Source: Eutrigla gurnardus (lineage: Eukaryota > Chordata > Actinopteri > Perciformes > Triglidae). Taken from it: DNA of 64,000 nt. Positions within the stretch are counted from its first letter, which is position 1; the number at the start of each line of letters is the position of its first letter. Position numbers and translations under genes: made by a program. Positions 50,100 to 63,359 of this stretch are shown here, piece by piece. Location of the stretch: positions 22,899,546 to 22,963,545 of the forward strand of contig OY741273.1 of assembly GCA_963514095.1 (NCBI GenBank), in the 5' to 3' direction. The notes beneath the pieces were generated by a model, which saw only the letters and a program-made list of their open reading frames with translations, searched no databases and was not told where the DNA came from.

Positions 50100-50650
50100 C
50101 ACAGCATCCTAGAGCGGAGCTGGCTGTGCTGGTGGAACAGGAAGAGGGACTGGGACAAGGTTCCCAGCCCTGCAGTGCTATTCCAGAGGAGAGCAGAGGA
50201 TCCTACCAAGTCCTCGATCCAAACTGAAAAAAGCTCAATTCTCCTTCGTGCTACAGTTCAGTCTTCACCCTCTGCTTTCTATACGTTTTCTGGTTCTGTT
50301 TGCTAAGGAGCGAGAGGGACAGGGTCTGATCGCTGCTTCACCAAAGCGGAAAGAGGGAGGGGAGGCAGCGACTGGAGGAGGGGTGTGAGAACGGGAGAGA
50401 GAGAGAGAAAAGAGGGAGGGAGGGGAGCAGTGGAAAGCAGAGTACACTCCCGGTCGCCTTTCTCTGTCTGGTTCGGACTGAAAAGGGGGAGGAGCTGTTT
50501 GGGCTGAGTGTATGCAGAGCCGGCCAGTGGGGGGAGAGGGAGGGAGAGGGGACGGTGGAAAAGGGAGGGAGGGTGAGGTCGGTCTGGGTCCGAGTCATGT
50601 CATTCTGCTGTTTCATATGGAGTCATGCCAGATATAGAGACGAAGAGAGA
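50100..50650 (-). promoter_or_regulatory. schip1: Presumed internal promoter/5' UTR of short schip1
   Basis: The region directly upstream of the short-isoform exon is GA-rich and CpG-containing on the plus strand (for example GGAAAGAGGGAGGGGAGGCA). No strong TATA is seen; CGTATAGAAAG near 50280 is a weak candidate. The call rests on position rather than motifs. Confidence 0.4.
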
Positions 50651-52232
50651 CTTTCTCTCTGTGTTGATGAATAGTCGACCTCTCAAACTGATGCGGATGG
50701 GTGATATATGTCAGATTATTATGGCCACTTCAAACCAACATTTAGCCTGTTTCAACTGTTTTATGTAGGGGGAGTCACTCACTGATTTAGGAAAAAGTAC
50801 ATGTGTTGTTTGCATGTAAGTCTTCCCCTCATTCTCTGTCTGTTTGTTTGTAGGATTTTAATCCCGTAGTGGCAGATGGCTGGTTTATAATCCACATGCA
50901 GGCTTCTCTCCACTCCTGTCCTGACCTCTTTGCATTACCATCTCTTGTTTTCTGATTTTCTTTCCTTTGGAGCTCACTGAGATGTTTTGCAGTTGATGAA
51001 TCATTGAGTCAAGTCGAGTCAATGTTACTCATACAAATTACAAATCAAATATTTCCCTCAGGGGGCTTTGCTGTAATAACTCAATGACTATTAAATGCCA
51101 GAAAACTGTCAAAAATGACTCCTTGTTTTGTTTCTACCGACAGCCTGAAACAAATCATATTCAGTTTCTGATAAAATAAAACATTAAAATACAAAGACAT
51201 CACATTGAGAAGTTTTACTTTTGGGACTAAGCTTTTAATCACTTATTGACGAAATTATGAATCACTTATGAAAACTGTCGAATAACTGTTTAATGAATCC
51301 AGCAGAAACCCAGCTTTTATAGTTTGCTTGGTTTCATCCAGAACTGTAGTGCGGTGGAACAGCCTTGCACAAGAATGTGGGGAGCTGATGCAATTAAATC
51401 ATACATCTGTTTCAGCTTTCATTGTTAATTTATTTTTGGCAAGGTAGCTAGAAGCCACACCCTCCTGATATCTCATCCCTCCACGCTGGCCAGATCTCTC
51501 TATCCCGTATTGATCTCTGTTTGGGTGACGCTGCTTTTCCCGATAACACCAATCTTGGGTTTAATGACCTGGAAGCGGGTCGATGAGCTCCCCGCTCTGA
51601 TCTCTCTGCAGCACATCACCGGCTCTGGTTGGCCGTTCTGTGTGGCGGAAAGGAACAGTGCCCGTCCTGTCACACCAACCTCGGATATAATAATCAGTGC
51701 TCGACATTGACCAGTGAGGAACGTGTTTTTCTTACAGTGAAAGCGAACAGCCAGACCTCGTAAAAGCATTGTTGAGCTGAGTTTACAGGCTATGGTAAAA
51801 GCAGCGACGCCAAGCGAGGAATGGCAGAGAGATTAAAACAAGCCTGGTGAAGGGAGTGAAGCATGCAAGTCGAGGTATCCTGAATCTCTTCTCTCATTCT
51901 ATGTTTCTGTGTTTCTGCTGAAGTTACACGTTTGCTCATTTATTAGCTTTTAGAAGTTGATAAATTGTGACTTTGCTTTGGTGTCTGCCCTCTAGTGCTT
52001 AAAGAGAATTAATACAAGATGAGATTTGTGATTGGTGAGTTGCAGTAGAGTTTTGTTGGATTAAACACCTCATATAAATGAAACTGCTGATCCCAATAAC
52101 AGTAATAGGAGTTTGTTAAATGTGGTTCCAAGTATAAACTTTTATTTTTGAGAAAGGTTTTTGCCTTCAGATCTTTACATGCAAGCATTAAAGCCTGATG
52201 CCTTTTAAATATAAATGCATAGTACTGCTTTA

Positions 52233-52372
<140 letters not shown>

Positions 52373-53818
52373 AGGTGGGAAAAATCAACAACTTTGATGT
52401 CCAATATCTGCGAGTCATTCTTCGATACAAGAAGCCACAGCAACCTCCTTTCTCTCCTCTATCACCATGGCAGCAGTCACTCCGCTGACCTTCACACGGT
52501 TGTCAAGGTTACAATCTGAATCACGGCACAGGTGGAGACCGAGACGTCACCTCTCTATCCACACCAGAAAGAACGATATCCAGACTGTGGAGCATGTAGC
52601 TCCTTTAGCTAGTATGAAAAAAAACTGTGATTATGTACGCGGCCTGCATTGGCACAAAGAAGATCCAGAAAAAAAGATGATTAACTGGAGACAGACAAGA
52701 CAGGCAGATAGCCTCCCTCACACTTTCTGCTCAAATATAGCTGTATGCCAAATCTAATGCCAAACTTACAGTCGTATGTTATTTATTCTTGCACAACGCA
52801 GGAGAAATTCAGCAGTTCATCTCATCCTCGTTTCCTGCTCTCATCACGCTCATCAAAACAACACTCATGTGTGTTTAACTCTGCTTTATAGATGTAAACA
52901 GACATAATGAATGCCTGATCATAAGTCACTGAGTGAATAACGTGAGGGTCAGAATCAAATATTGAAAATATCAGAAATGTGTCATTTCTCATGTCTCATT
53001 TCATTAAATATTTCCAATGCAAATAACATGCATTTAGCATTTTCAGAATATACAGTAGGTTAAATCAAATTCCAAAAACTGGTATAATACTGGCACAAGT
53101 ATAATATGTTTATTCTACAACATGTGGGATTCGGTTTCTTTTGTGTGTTTTTGACTAAATCACAGGCCAAATGGAGGACTTTGCTCCTTGAACACAAGAG
53201 GAGCAAAAATCTTCAATTTTTAATGAAAAAAAAAACAAAAACAAAAAACTCTTATTATCCGCAAATCACCATTAAAAACAGATATTAGTTACCTGAGAGG
53301 ATTTGATTTACAGAAGAACATATTTACTGACAAAAACATGCTGTTACAAAGTGTAATCAAGCAATCACGGCAACGTAACTATAATCTGAATTCATACATT
53401 TGAATCCTATTTACATGTAATCTGTTACTACCAACCATGGTGGTAAATAATGCCCCGTGCAGCTCGTGGAAAAAACTGAATTCTTGTTCCTGCTGTGACG
53501 CCTCCTCCCTTCCACTGACAAACAGCATGCCGTCTACCCCTCCTTCCTACACCTTCCCTGTTCTCCGGCCTTTCGCTGTAACTACATTTGCTTTCTTGTC
53601 ACCGCCTTTCTCTATCTTCATCTCCTTCATCCTCCTCTTTTTCTGCCTCACCCCTCCTTCTCAGCGGGGAGAATCGGAGCACAGATGCTTTTAGCAAGCT
53701 GACATTTTGTGCCGGCGTAAAAACTCTGCATAGCAAAGCAGGCTGGCTCAGTGTGAGGGCCGGATTCCGGCGGTAATGAGCTCACTCTGACAGGGAGGAA
53801 CTGATGTGGAAGGCCACG

Positions 53819-53845
53819 GTGTGTGTGTGTGTGTGTGTGTGTGTG
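53819..53845 (+). repeat. (GT)n microsatellite
   Basis: Thirteen GT units. Confidence 0.93.
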
Positions 53846-54740
53846 CTCAGTCTTATGATCAGCCACCAGAGGTTGTTCTAATGAGAAAGGCTGGAAAGAC
53901 TGAGCATGCTGTGACCACCAGCCTGCATTGATATGTGTTTCACCTTTTTAAATCACAACCAATGTGTATGCCAGCTAAGCAAATGACTATCTATGTACCA
54001 AGTACATATTTGCAATGACAAAGTCTATTATGAAAGACGAGTCGTGAGTCATAGCGAATAATCAGCAGCTGAAACCGATTAGATTTGTTTATGTGCTTCT
54101 TACTGTCTTGACTATGGATACGAATCGGGGAAAGCAACAACTAAAATGAGGAAAATAATTTACTTTATTCTGCAGCTGACAAAATTATTAAGTACTCATG
54201 CAGTTAGTCTATTAAGTACTACTACTACTAGTACATGATTAACCAACAAATAATTCCTAATTTATCAATGAAAATAACATTCTTCAATTGTTTCCAGCTC
54301 TCAAATGTCTTCTCTTATATTTGTTTATATATCATTATAAACTGAATATCGGTGGGGTTTGAACTGTTGATTAAACTGAAGGAAATATTGTGATTGTGAC
54401 ATAATGTGCTGCTCGTTTGTCTTTTGTAATAGTTAATTATTTTTATGATTATTGCTAAAGCAGGGTATGAACGTGGGATGTTGCAGCTATAGGGCGTGTG
54501 ATCAAACCACTCCAATAGATGAAGATGTCATCGCAGGATTGAGGAAATGGAAAAAATCAACTATTTGTCCACGATTTTCTGAGATTTTACATTCTAATCA
54601 TCACGAGCTGCAGCCTGGTGGAACGATTATTCTTGTTATGCTTATGTGAGGAGATGAAAGCGCTGTGTGCTCGACAGCAACAGATGAAGCTCTCTGCGTG
54701 ACCTGGCACGGAGTCCCTCTCTTCTTGCCCAAACACAGGC

Positions 54741-54741
<1 letters not shown>

Positions 54742-54820
<79 letters not shown>
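54742..54820 (+). repeat. (CA)39 microsatellite
   Basis: Uninterrupted CA run in the schip1 intron. Confidence 0.97.
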
Positions 54821-54822
<2 letters not shown>

Positions 54823-54932
54823 CAGAAACATTGGGAGACAAAAATACCGGTTTATTTAGGGTCTGTGTGGGTGTGCAGACGTGATTAAAACATGGCTTGT
54901 ATTTTTAGCCCAGTATAAAAAGTTCACAACCC

Positions 54933-54935
<3 letters not shown>

Positions 54936-55014
<79 letters not shown>
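54936..55014 (+). repeat. (CT)n microsatellite
   Basis: About 39 CT units with one slip. Confidence 0.97.
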
Positions 55015-55092
55015 ATACACACACTATAATTAGGAGCAGAGAAGCCCAGTGTTTCATGTTTCAGCTCCACCCAAGTGAGCAAGCCACGCAAG

Positions 55093-55099
55093 CACACAC

Positions 55100-55134
<35 letters not shown>
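55093..55134 (+). repeat. (CA)n microsatellite
   Basis: About twenty CA units, following the CT array by 80 bases. Confidence 0.93.
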
Positions 55135-55136
<2 letters not shown>

Positions 55137-55199
55137 AAAAGAGACAGGAGAGGTGATGGATAAGAGTTTAAAATCCTTCACTGCTTGTAAACCTTCTCC

Positions 55200-55225
55200 T
55201 GTGTGTGTGTGTGTGTGTGTGTGTG
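55200..55225 (+). repeat. (TG)n microsatellite
   Basis: Thirteen TG units, opposite in sense to the CA array 65 bases to the left. Confidence 0.93.
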
Positions 55226-56514
55226 CTCTGCATAGTGACTGTGCAGTATGAGGGCTGACACCAAGCTATAACATTAGAGGCCGTCTCCTTGCTGCCACAT
55301 AAATCCCCATTTCCTCCACAGCACGCTCTGCCACTCACAGCCCGCACCCCTCTTTGGTAGTTTTCATAGGGTGGAGAGGGGGAGCCAGGCGGAGGGCTGG
55401 AAAATGGTCTCCTGCTGGATTTTGGCTGCGTGTGAACATTGGGTTATAATGCTTCCTGACAGCTTGAGGAAGAGGACAATTAGCAGGGAACAGGAGTGGG
55501 AATGGTAGCGAAGGACGGGGGGATGTCTGGAAGAAGGGAAGAAGAAAAGAAGAAGATGGAGATTTGCAACAATATAGCAATGACTTTGAGATTTGGTATT
55601 TGAGCCGAAGCTGATTTCCGCACCGGATAGGATCCGACCGGATGTGACACATGCTGAAGAGGTTTGACTCCCAGATCAGTGAATCATGAATGAATCAGAG
55701 GAAGGGCGAGTTCTTCTGTATCAATCAAGGCGATCAACTTAGACAAACAGTGGCTACGCCTTTACCCTCAATCACAGCAGCATCTCTATCGAAATTATCC
55801 ACAATGCAGCTGGCTTACCTGCCTGATGACATGACTCTGAATCAGCACACTGGTGAACAACTTAGTAACCTTCCGCCCAAACGGACCGGATAGTAAGTTC
55901 ATCTGTCTTTGTCCGTTATTCTTCACCTACATCTTCATCATCACTCATCAATACAAATGTGTTTGTGTGTTTGTGTGTTTCTTTACATGTGCAGACAGGG
56001 ACACATTATCAGGCAACTCATTAAGCTGCACTTTGAAACCAGATAAGAGTGGAGTACTCCTGTTTATGAGACCTGAACAAAACAACCTTATGGTGTGCAG
56101 TCTGCGTTTCCCCTGGTTACAGTTTGTATGTTGAGTTTGCAAGTACAACACTTTGACAGCACGTACTAGATAAAGGTGCAGGTGTGGAGCTCAGCCAGAC
56201 AAAACATGGCCCGACTTGTGAAGCTGACAACAACCACAGTTGAAGGCCATGAGATTAATACCTTAGTGATGAATACCATTCAACAACAATCACTAATATG
56301 TATCAGCTGGCCATTATTTGGCTGATTGAACATGTCGAACCACCAACTGATCAGCCTGATTTTACACATTTAAGGTAGTTTGATGTAATGTTTTGCTCCT
56401 GCCTTTTTCATTTCCCCTTCCACAAGGAAAGGACTATAAGCTGACAAGGCCAGCACTGAACAGTGCCAGCTGCGCCTTCTTATCTGACGTATTTACTATT
56501 TGTATTCCCTGCGT

Positions 56515-56517
<3 letters not shown>

Positions 56518-56578
<61 letters not shown>
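56518..56578 (+). repeat. (AT)30 microsatellite
   Basis: Pure AT alternation, self-complementary and able to form a cruciform. Confidence 0.97.
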
Positions 56579-56581
<3 letters not shown>

Positions 56582-57539
56582 GACGCTCTGAAAAGATTTG
56601 TCTTGTTGGTCTTTTGCAAGTGTTTTTGGATTTGACCGCCTCCTCATTCCCTCCCTGCAGGTGCACGTGTGGGCTGTATGTGCATGGTTGGTCCTACGCT
56701 GTGATGTGTGCAAGAGCAACTTTTAACCTCAGCTGACACGAGGCATTCAGGGGCAACGCAGAGATTTTGATCAGTTGGTGTTTGGTTCTTTGAGCTCGCC
56801 TCGGTGTGTCAAAAACTTGCTATGCACCTCAAGGTAAAGGAACATTCAAAACAGGTGTACAGCACATAGTTTTGCTTATTTAAAACAGGATTCAAATACA
56901 CGTGGGCTGCGTGTACGATGATATCCTTCCATTGCCCGAAAGGGGAAAAAACTAAGACTACCAGACAGCAGCCCACATATGGTCAGAGTCCTGCCAGCCT
57001 GAACCTGCTTTTTGTTAGAGGGTATGACAGAACATTAGTTGCGAGGAAACTGAGATGCATGGACAGATGTGTAACTGGCTCTACTTTATGTTCCATTCTC
57101 GAGAAATGTAACTTTTCCGTTACATCACAACTCAAAACAGAGGAATGCCTTAAGCTATAAGTATTGGAAGGCTTTTTGCCAAACTATTAATCTAACTTTG
57201 AGTCCTGGTTTGACTGCAGCCACATCACATGTACACGTTGAAGGGAATCTGACAAACCAGACAGAAAAGCACACTTTGGCCAGTTGAATACTTTGCTTTA
57301 CCTGAGTTAAGTGCCCGACTTGCTGTGAGGAATCCAAGGTTAAGCTGAGATGAAAAACATTCCACTTATAAAAAAAAGAAAAGAAAAAAAAAAGCAACCC
57401 ACATGTAGCCACAGCAGCAGACTGTCAGGATCCCATGAGAGGAAAACGGTATCCTTTGATTCAGTGAGGTGAGAGTGTGCATGTGTGGACTAACAGGAGA
57501 CAGAAAGCTGCCTCGCTCTACAGCAGAGGCGGCGCAGTC

Positions 57540-57565
57540 AGTGTGTGTGTGTGTGTGTGTGTGTG
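57540..57565 (+). repeat. (GT)n microsatellite
   Basis: Thirteen GT units, with a (CA)n partner 40 bases to the right at 57605-57634. Confidence 0.93.
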
Positions 57566-57604
57566 AGCTGTGGAGAGGGCCGGGCATGTTTCAGCTGGTA
57601 CCGG

Positions 57605-57634
57605 CACACACATACACACACACACACACACACA
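57605..57634 (+). repeat. (CA)n microsatellite
   Basis: About fourteen CA units with one TACA interruption, complementary to the GT array at 57540-57565. Confidence 0.92.
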
Positions 57635-58191
57635 ACCGTGGTTCAGCCTAGGGGGCTGAACCAGACACGGGAGCCTCAGAAGGCGCCCTCCACACCTGGC
57701 TACAGCCCTGCCCCCCCCATCTCTGAAACCTCCTCCCACTTTTCTTCCCACATACATTGTTGACTGTCTGCTCCTCCAGCTTTTCCGCCCTTTTTGTCTC
57801 GCTACCGTCTTCATTCAAACCATACCTCTGACCCCTTTCGCAAACTCTACAATTTCTTCCCTCTCCTATCGCCTCCCTCTACGTGGCACAGTCTGAGGAC
57901 CGGGTGAAGGTAGTAGTTAGTTTGTTAGTGGAGGGCGGCAAGCACAGTTCAACTGCTGAACTCGTACATAATCACAGAGCACAGAGAGGGGGGAGAGAGA
58001 GAGAAACCTCTCTATGGCTTTGCTCTTTTCTCTAACCTCTCTCTGCTTCTTTCTCATCCTTGTATTTTTTACAGCCTGGAGTGTTCCTGGAGCTCTTTTA
58101 CTGTTTATATAGACTGTGCTTGAGCAACACTTTCCAATTAAAGAGATGTTCACCGACCTGTTACTTCTGACATGTCCTGACTTTTATTTAC

Positions 58192-58192
<1 letters not shown>

Positions 58193-58252
<60 letters not shown>
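58193..58252 (+). repeat. (GA)30 microsatellite
   Basis: Uninterrupted GA run. Confidence 0.97.
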
Positions 58253-58254
<2 letters not shown>

Positions 58255-60927
58255 TTTTAAAGTGGGAGTGGTGCTGCAGTTCAGGTCCTTCGTTCTAACC
58301 ACAGTTTGCCCGTGGGGTGTTTTAAAATTGTGTCTGGGCGTGTGCACTCTGAGATTGAAAAAGAAGTAGCCTGCAGGCACGGATTTATTACAACACGCAG
58401 GTAAATTCCTGAGTATAGATAGTATATAAGTATAGCCTGATAGTATAGATTGCAGACTGACCCCATCTCTGCCTTTTCACCTCAAGACCGGCTCGGAAGC
58501 ATAATGTTATTGTTTGCCTTTCAGGGGTGTGGGGCTAAATGGAGGGTTAGGGGTAGTGTTACCCATAGTGGACTTGAGGTCCCTCTGGGCCCCTCTCTGC
58601 CACGCGACTCTGGAGTTCATTGGAAACAAATTAGGAACAGGGCTGCCCGCCCCTCGTCCTCCCGAATCCTGCTGACCCAACACCCACAGCCTGCAGCGGA
58701 CGCTGAGATTACAGAAACCACACCCTAACTAAACACACCTGCACCAGTGTCATCGGTTCATTACCAAGAATGAACTAACATGCCAGGATACGTGAAGGTT
58801 TTTATGGCACAGACTAGCTCCACAGCCCAAGTAGCTGAATGAACTTTTCAAAGACTATGCTATGATTCAACCCTGTCTTTGATCAGACAGTGCAAAAGGG
58901 ACTGTTGCCATAGAGATGTGGACAGGAGACGCAGTATGCAGGAAGATGTCTCATTACTAGTGACTGTCATGAGTATCCTGTGTTTGGTTTACAGTATTTT
59001 TTTGTTTGCCTGATTCACATTTTAACATTTCCTTGTTGTGTGTACGCGGCTACGGCATCCGACTGGAGACCAGCTAAACCCGTCTCCCGGCACTTAGCGA
59101 CCACTACAGATTATTAGCTCTGAGCTGTACTGTGTCCCCGTCTCTCTGAAAGCACAGATGCTTTTGAAGCTCTACTGAAGCGTGAATATCTTTGTCCCTC
59201 CGGACCCCAGCAACATCCCAGACAGACAGACCCCACCGTACATGCAGACACGCATCATCTCGCTGGTGGGTCCCGCCAGAGTGGATGTCTAAATATTTAA
59301 CAACATTTTAAAAGCACCACCCTTTCCTCCAGGGCGTCCGCTAAATCCTGCAAATTTAAGAATCAAGGAACTCAGATGCCCTCTGACATGACGTCTTGTG
59401 GGAACGTCTCAGTTCCTAAAATGCCGCTTGACCACTTTTGTGCTCTTGTTGGCAGGTTAGCAGAGGGTCAATACTGACGTTGTCCTCTTTTACCACATGT
59501 GGATTGTCCAGGACACAAGACTTGTACCTCCAGGCTTATGTGATATCAACTCTGCTCCCGGCTCAGGTGGGATTACACGGCTAATTCTAATTTCTTATCT
59601 ACTCGGGGCCATCAAAATGTCAGGATTGGTTTTTCCTTGTAATCGGGGAGACAGTTGGAAGCTATGGCACTTTATCAGCATCAGGACCAGGCTATCTATC
59701 CCACCAGGCCTAGTCGACAGCAACTTCAAACACACACATGTGAGACCCCAAATGTGTGTGTTCGTGCAGAAGAGTGGCTGCATGTGGAGACAAGAGGTTC
59801 TCTTTCAAGAGATTTTCTTCCACCCGTCAATTATATCACAGCCGACCGCCGAGGGAGAGAGGGAGAGAGACGGAGACAGGGCAGACTTTCCCCCAGACTA
59901 CAGCGAGCCAGGAGGTGACCTTATCATTTAAGATGGACAGCAGGTAATGAACATTGACACAAACACACAAGCCATGTGACCTCAAACTGCCTGGTCCTAA
60001 AGATACCATCTTCCTGTCCTTTCCTCCCTCCTTCCTTCCTCTCATCCCCCACTTCTCCCGCTGCATTCCTGACATGCCTTAGGGAGACAGAGGGGCCCTC
60101 CAGGACAGACAAACAAAGACACACAACACACACACAACACACTCACAATGGCCCTGGCTGCAGCCATTGTCTGTGTCCACTGAGGAAAAGGTCTTGGTGC
60201 TCGCATACCAAAAGACAGCACCAGTCCCCCTTTTCTCAGACTTATGCTTAGTTTCACTCAGTGACAAACAAGCTAAGTGCACTGAAACGGTGGCTGCTGG
60301 TAACTGTTTTTCTCCTCCCTACACATTTTCACAGCTACACCCTTTTGGACCCACAGACCAACAATAAACCAGACTACTCTGGCGGGGACTGATATTTAAA
60401 CTGATGTCATGAGATTGTAAGTGAATCATAACAGCTTCTCATGCTGGTGTGGCACGCAACGCTTGCAGCGGCAGCTCTCTCTGCAGAGCGACGATGCAAC
60501 ACTGACCTCTTCTGGTAGGAACACCACATAGCCACAACAAAAGGGACATGCAGATTTTTCAAAATGAGGTTAAACAGATATAAAGGCTGCGAGGTCAGCA
60601 TCATATCTTTGCTGGAGTAAGTATCCATTCAAAGTCATCCAATAATAGAAATGACTTGCTTGCACTGTCGTATCAGTGTGCGTCGGGAGCCCAGAGTTCC
60701 ATGATGGTCAGGTTAATAGCGGGGCAACATAGCTTAGCCGACTAATCCCCCTTCCTCACTCCAGCTAACCTAAACTCTGATTCCAGGGTTCCTACGGCAC
60801 AGATACCTGCTGGATTACAGATGCCCTCCAGAGCATGGGAAAACTCTGTGTGAGATAACCTTTGACATAAGCAGATGAAACCCACAGGAACATACAGAAA
60901 CAACAAGTGAGATCCTTAGACACTCAC

Positions 60928-61698
60928 CGAGGTGTAGTTGCTCTTGCCCATGTTGTGGTTCTGGTTCTGGTTGAGGTTCTGGTTCTCCTGCTCTCTGCAC
61001 TGCAGCCCAGCCAGGTGTCTCTCCAGGGCTGCCCAGTCCATGGTGGGCAGAGGCTCCTCCTCTACACCCTCCTCCTCTTTGTATCCAACCCTCCGTCCCC
61101 CAGTCCCTCCTCCTCCTCCTCCACCACCACCACCACCCCCGCCAGTGCTGCGGCTCCCCCTGCCCTGACTGGAGCTGCGGTGGCGGGGCTTGGGGGTCCC
61201 TGCCCCCCCCTGTGGTGTACCAGGGGAGTGGCTCCTCGGAAAAATCAGATTGCCGTTTTGTTTCAGTTCGTCGGGGACGGCTGCGACTGAGGTGGCAGTG
61301 TGTCCGCCCGGAGCTGGGAGGGGCGGGACGGTCTTCACATCCTGGAATTCTTCAGCGAGGCTGCGACTGTTCACTGTCTTCCTGTAGCCTTCGCCAAGGC
61401 CGTCGACCCCCTCAACGCCTCCCCCGCCTTCCTTCTCACCAGGAGGCTGGGGCGAGGTGTAGTCCTCTCCGTACTCGCTCTCCCACTCCTCTATCACCTT
61501 CTTCTTATACTCTTGGTAGTCCTCGTCCTCCTCGTAGTCATCTAAGGTGACCAGGTCCAGAGAGGGGGAGGATTTGTAGTCTTCCAAAGTGGCCAGGTCG
61601 AGAGAAGGGGAGCAAGGTGTGACCTTGTTGGAGTTGGACTCTGAGCTGGAGCGACTGGAGGCATCACTCCCCAGGTCCATGCCATCCTCCCGGTAATC
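60928..61698 (-). CDS. schip1: schip1 large 5' coding exon (long isoform)
   Basis: 257 codons in phase 0. It opens after GTCGTTGCAG with DYREDGMDLGSDASSRSSSE and ends MGKSNYTS|GTGAGT. The acidic block DDYEEDEDYQEYKKKVIEEW and ESEYGEDYTS is characteristic of long SCHIP1 and the IQCJ-SCHIP1 fusion protein, which act at axon initial segments and nodes of Ranvier with ankyrin-G. The middle is a low-complexity linker containing about fourteen glycines (61097-61140), so its length may vary. No start codon is needed at 61710: the ATG there lies in the intron just before the acceptor. The exon with the true start is to the right of it, probably beyond 64000. From here to the stop, 491 residues are encoded in this window. 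Confidence 0.93.
61097..61142 (-). repeat. schip1: Polyglycine-coding run within schip1
   Basis: (CCT)n then (CCA)n on the plus strand codes about fourteen consecutive Gly in the linker of the large exon. It is an in-frame trinucleotide run prone to length change. Confidence 0.9.
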
Positions 61699-63340
61699 CT
61701 GCAACGACAAAGCAACAGAGAGAAGGAGTGAAACTCAGGAAACGTGTGTAGAGAACGAGCGTTTAAAATAGAGGAAAAGAAAAGAGAGGCGAGGAGAAGA
61801 GGAAAATGAAAAGAGAATTGAGGGAAGTGTGGAAATTTGAGATTATTCACACCAGTTTTGTGGTTTGAGACCGGCAATGACAAAGCACTTCCTGTCCCGC
61901 AGGAACTTCCTTTCTGCACAGAACTGTGGAGTCACCGTCTCCTTTGGACTCATTGTCTAGTCGTCTGCTATACATCTCTACTGCTCCGAAAGCCTCCCAG
62001 TCTTACCCGAATATGCTAACTGATCACCACACACTCCTCTGGTGATTGTGTACATTTCCATGGGCTTGTTCAACCCCGAACACACACAACGAAGGCGGCG
62101 TCCGTGTGGCTGGATGTGTCAGAATAATATCCCACCACCCACTGCTACATCTGCAGCACCACGGGGACAAAGCACGGGTGTTGTGAGGGGTGAGAGTACG
62201 CCGCACTGACATATCAATACACACCAAACTGTGACGGGGACGGATGAGTCCAGAGCTGTCATCTAACCTTGACTGTGTTGCGGCTGCAGAGCCCCAATCA
62301 CCTCCTCGCTGATTAGTTCGCCGGCTAATGAAAAACGTCTGCGTTGTTTACAACCCTCCACAAATCTCCACCTGACCCGAGCCTTCTCTTTTTCTCCACA
62401 GGAGCAGCGTTCTCAAAGTGGCTCACACCACTTTTAAAAAGTTAATGAAAAGCAAGGAGGCAGCAAAATTTCTCTCAGGGCAAAGGGAAATTAACGACAG
62501 ATCCCTGTGTGATCCACATTAAGAGATGCCGCGGAAAAAAGAAATTAATTATGAAGATTGCCAATTGCTGCTTCAGAGGACTTACAGTCGTTACTCACAA
62601 GACGTCAATACATACAGTGTCCTGATTATAATAAAACATTTTATTTTTAGGTGCCTTTCAGAGCCCTCAAGGACACCATACAGTGAATAAAAGTACAAAA
62701 CAACCAATAAAATACAAACAATAAGAATAAGACGGACCTTAAGACAAGACAGTTGCAATTAGACAATTTAAATCATAGAGAAAAGGCAGCCTTAATTAGA
62801 ATAAGCTCTCTGGCTACTAGTCCACTACACCTGTGCAGACACTGGCTGTTGACGTCAAAGCACAATGCAGAAAATATCAATGTTGGGCAGAGCGATATGA
62901 CTCAGCAATGCTGGAGAATTAGGTGTAGACATGAGCCACTCGATGATGAGGAGCTCGCAGGTCAGAGAGACGTGAAGCTGATGCTGCTGCTAGGGGGAAA
63001 CATGGCACCAGCTGCACAAATGATGAGGTGTCATAATACAGTTAAAGCCATATAAATGTCATTGTTGTAATATATTTGATCTACCACAGGGGTGTTGGTA
63101 CCTACTAGTACGTATTATTAACTCACCTATGAATTAGACCCAGTGTGTATGACGGATATTTTGCTCAGTCTAGACAGTAATAACACGCACAATTCCAGTT
63201 AAGGGATCATTTCCAACTATATGTGGCTTGTTGACATGAGAAACTCCTGTAGGTCTACAGCTGAAGGGGGGGGGGGGAGGGCTCTCAATTACCAGCCTGC
63301 TTATTGGCTAATGCTCCGACATCGCTTGGACCTGGAAATC
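61699..63340 (-). other. schip1: schip1 upstream intron, no exon recognised
   Basis: Intron sequence upstream of the large exon. Around 62440-62580 it is AT-rich with AATTAA and TTAATGAAAAG words, resembling non-coding conserved sequence, but this cannot be tested here. G-run of about eleven near 63267. Confidence 0.5.
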
Positions 63341-63359
63341 AACAGCCATACGAGGTTAT

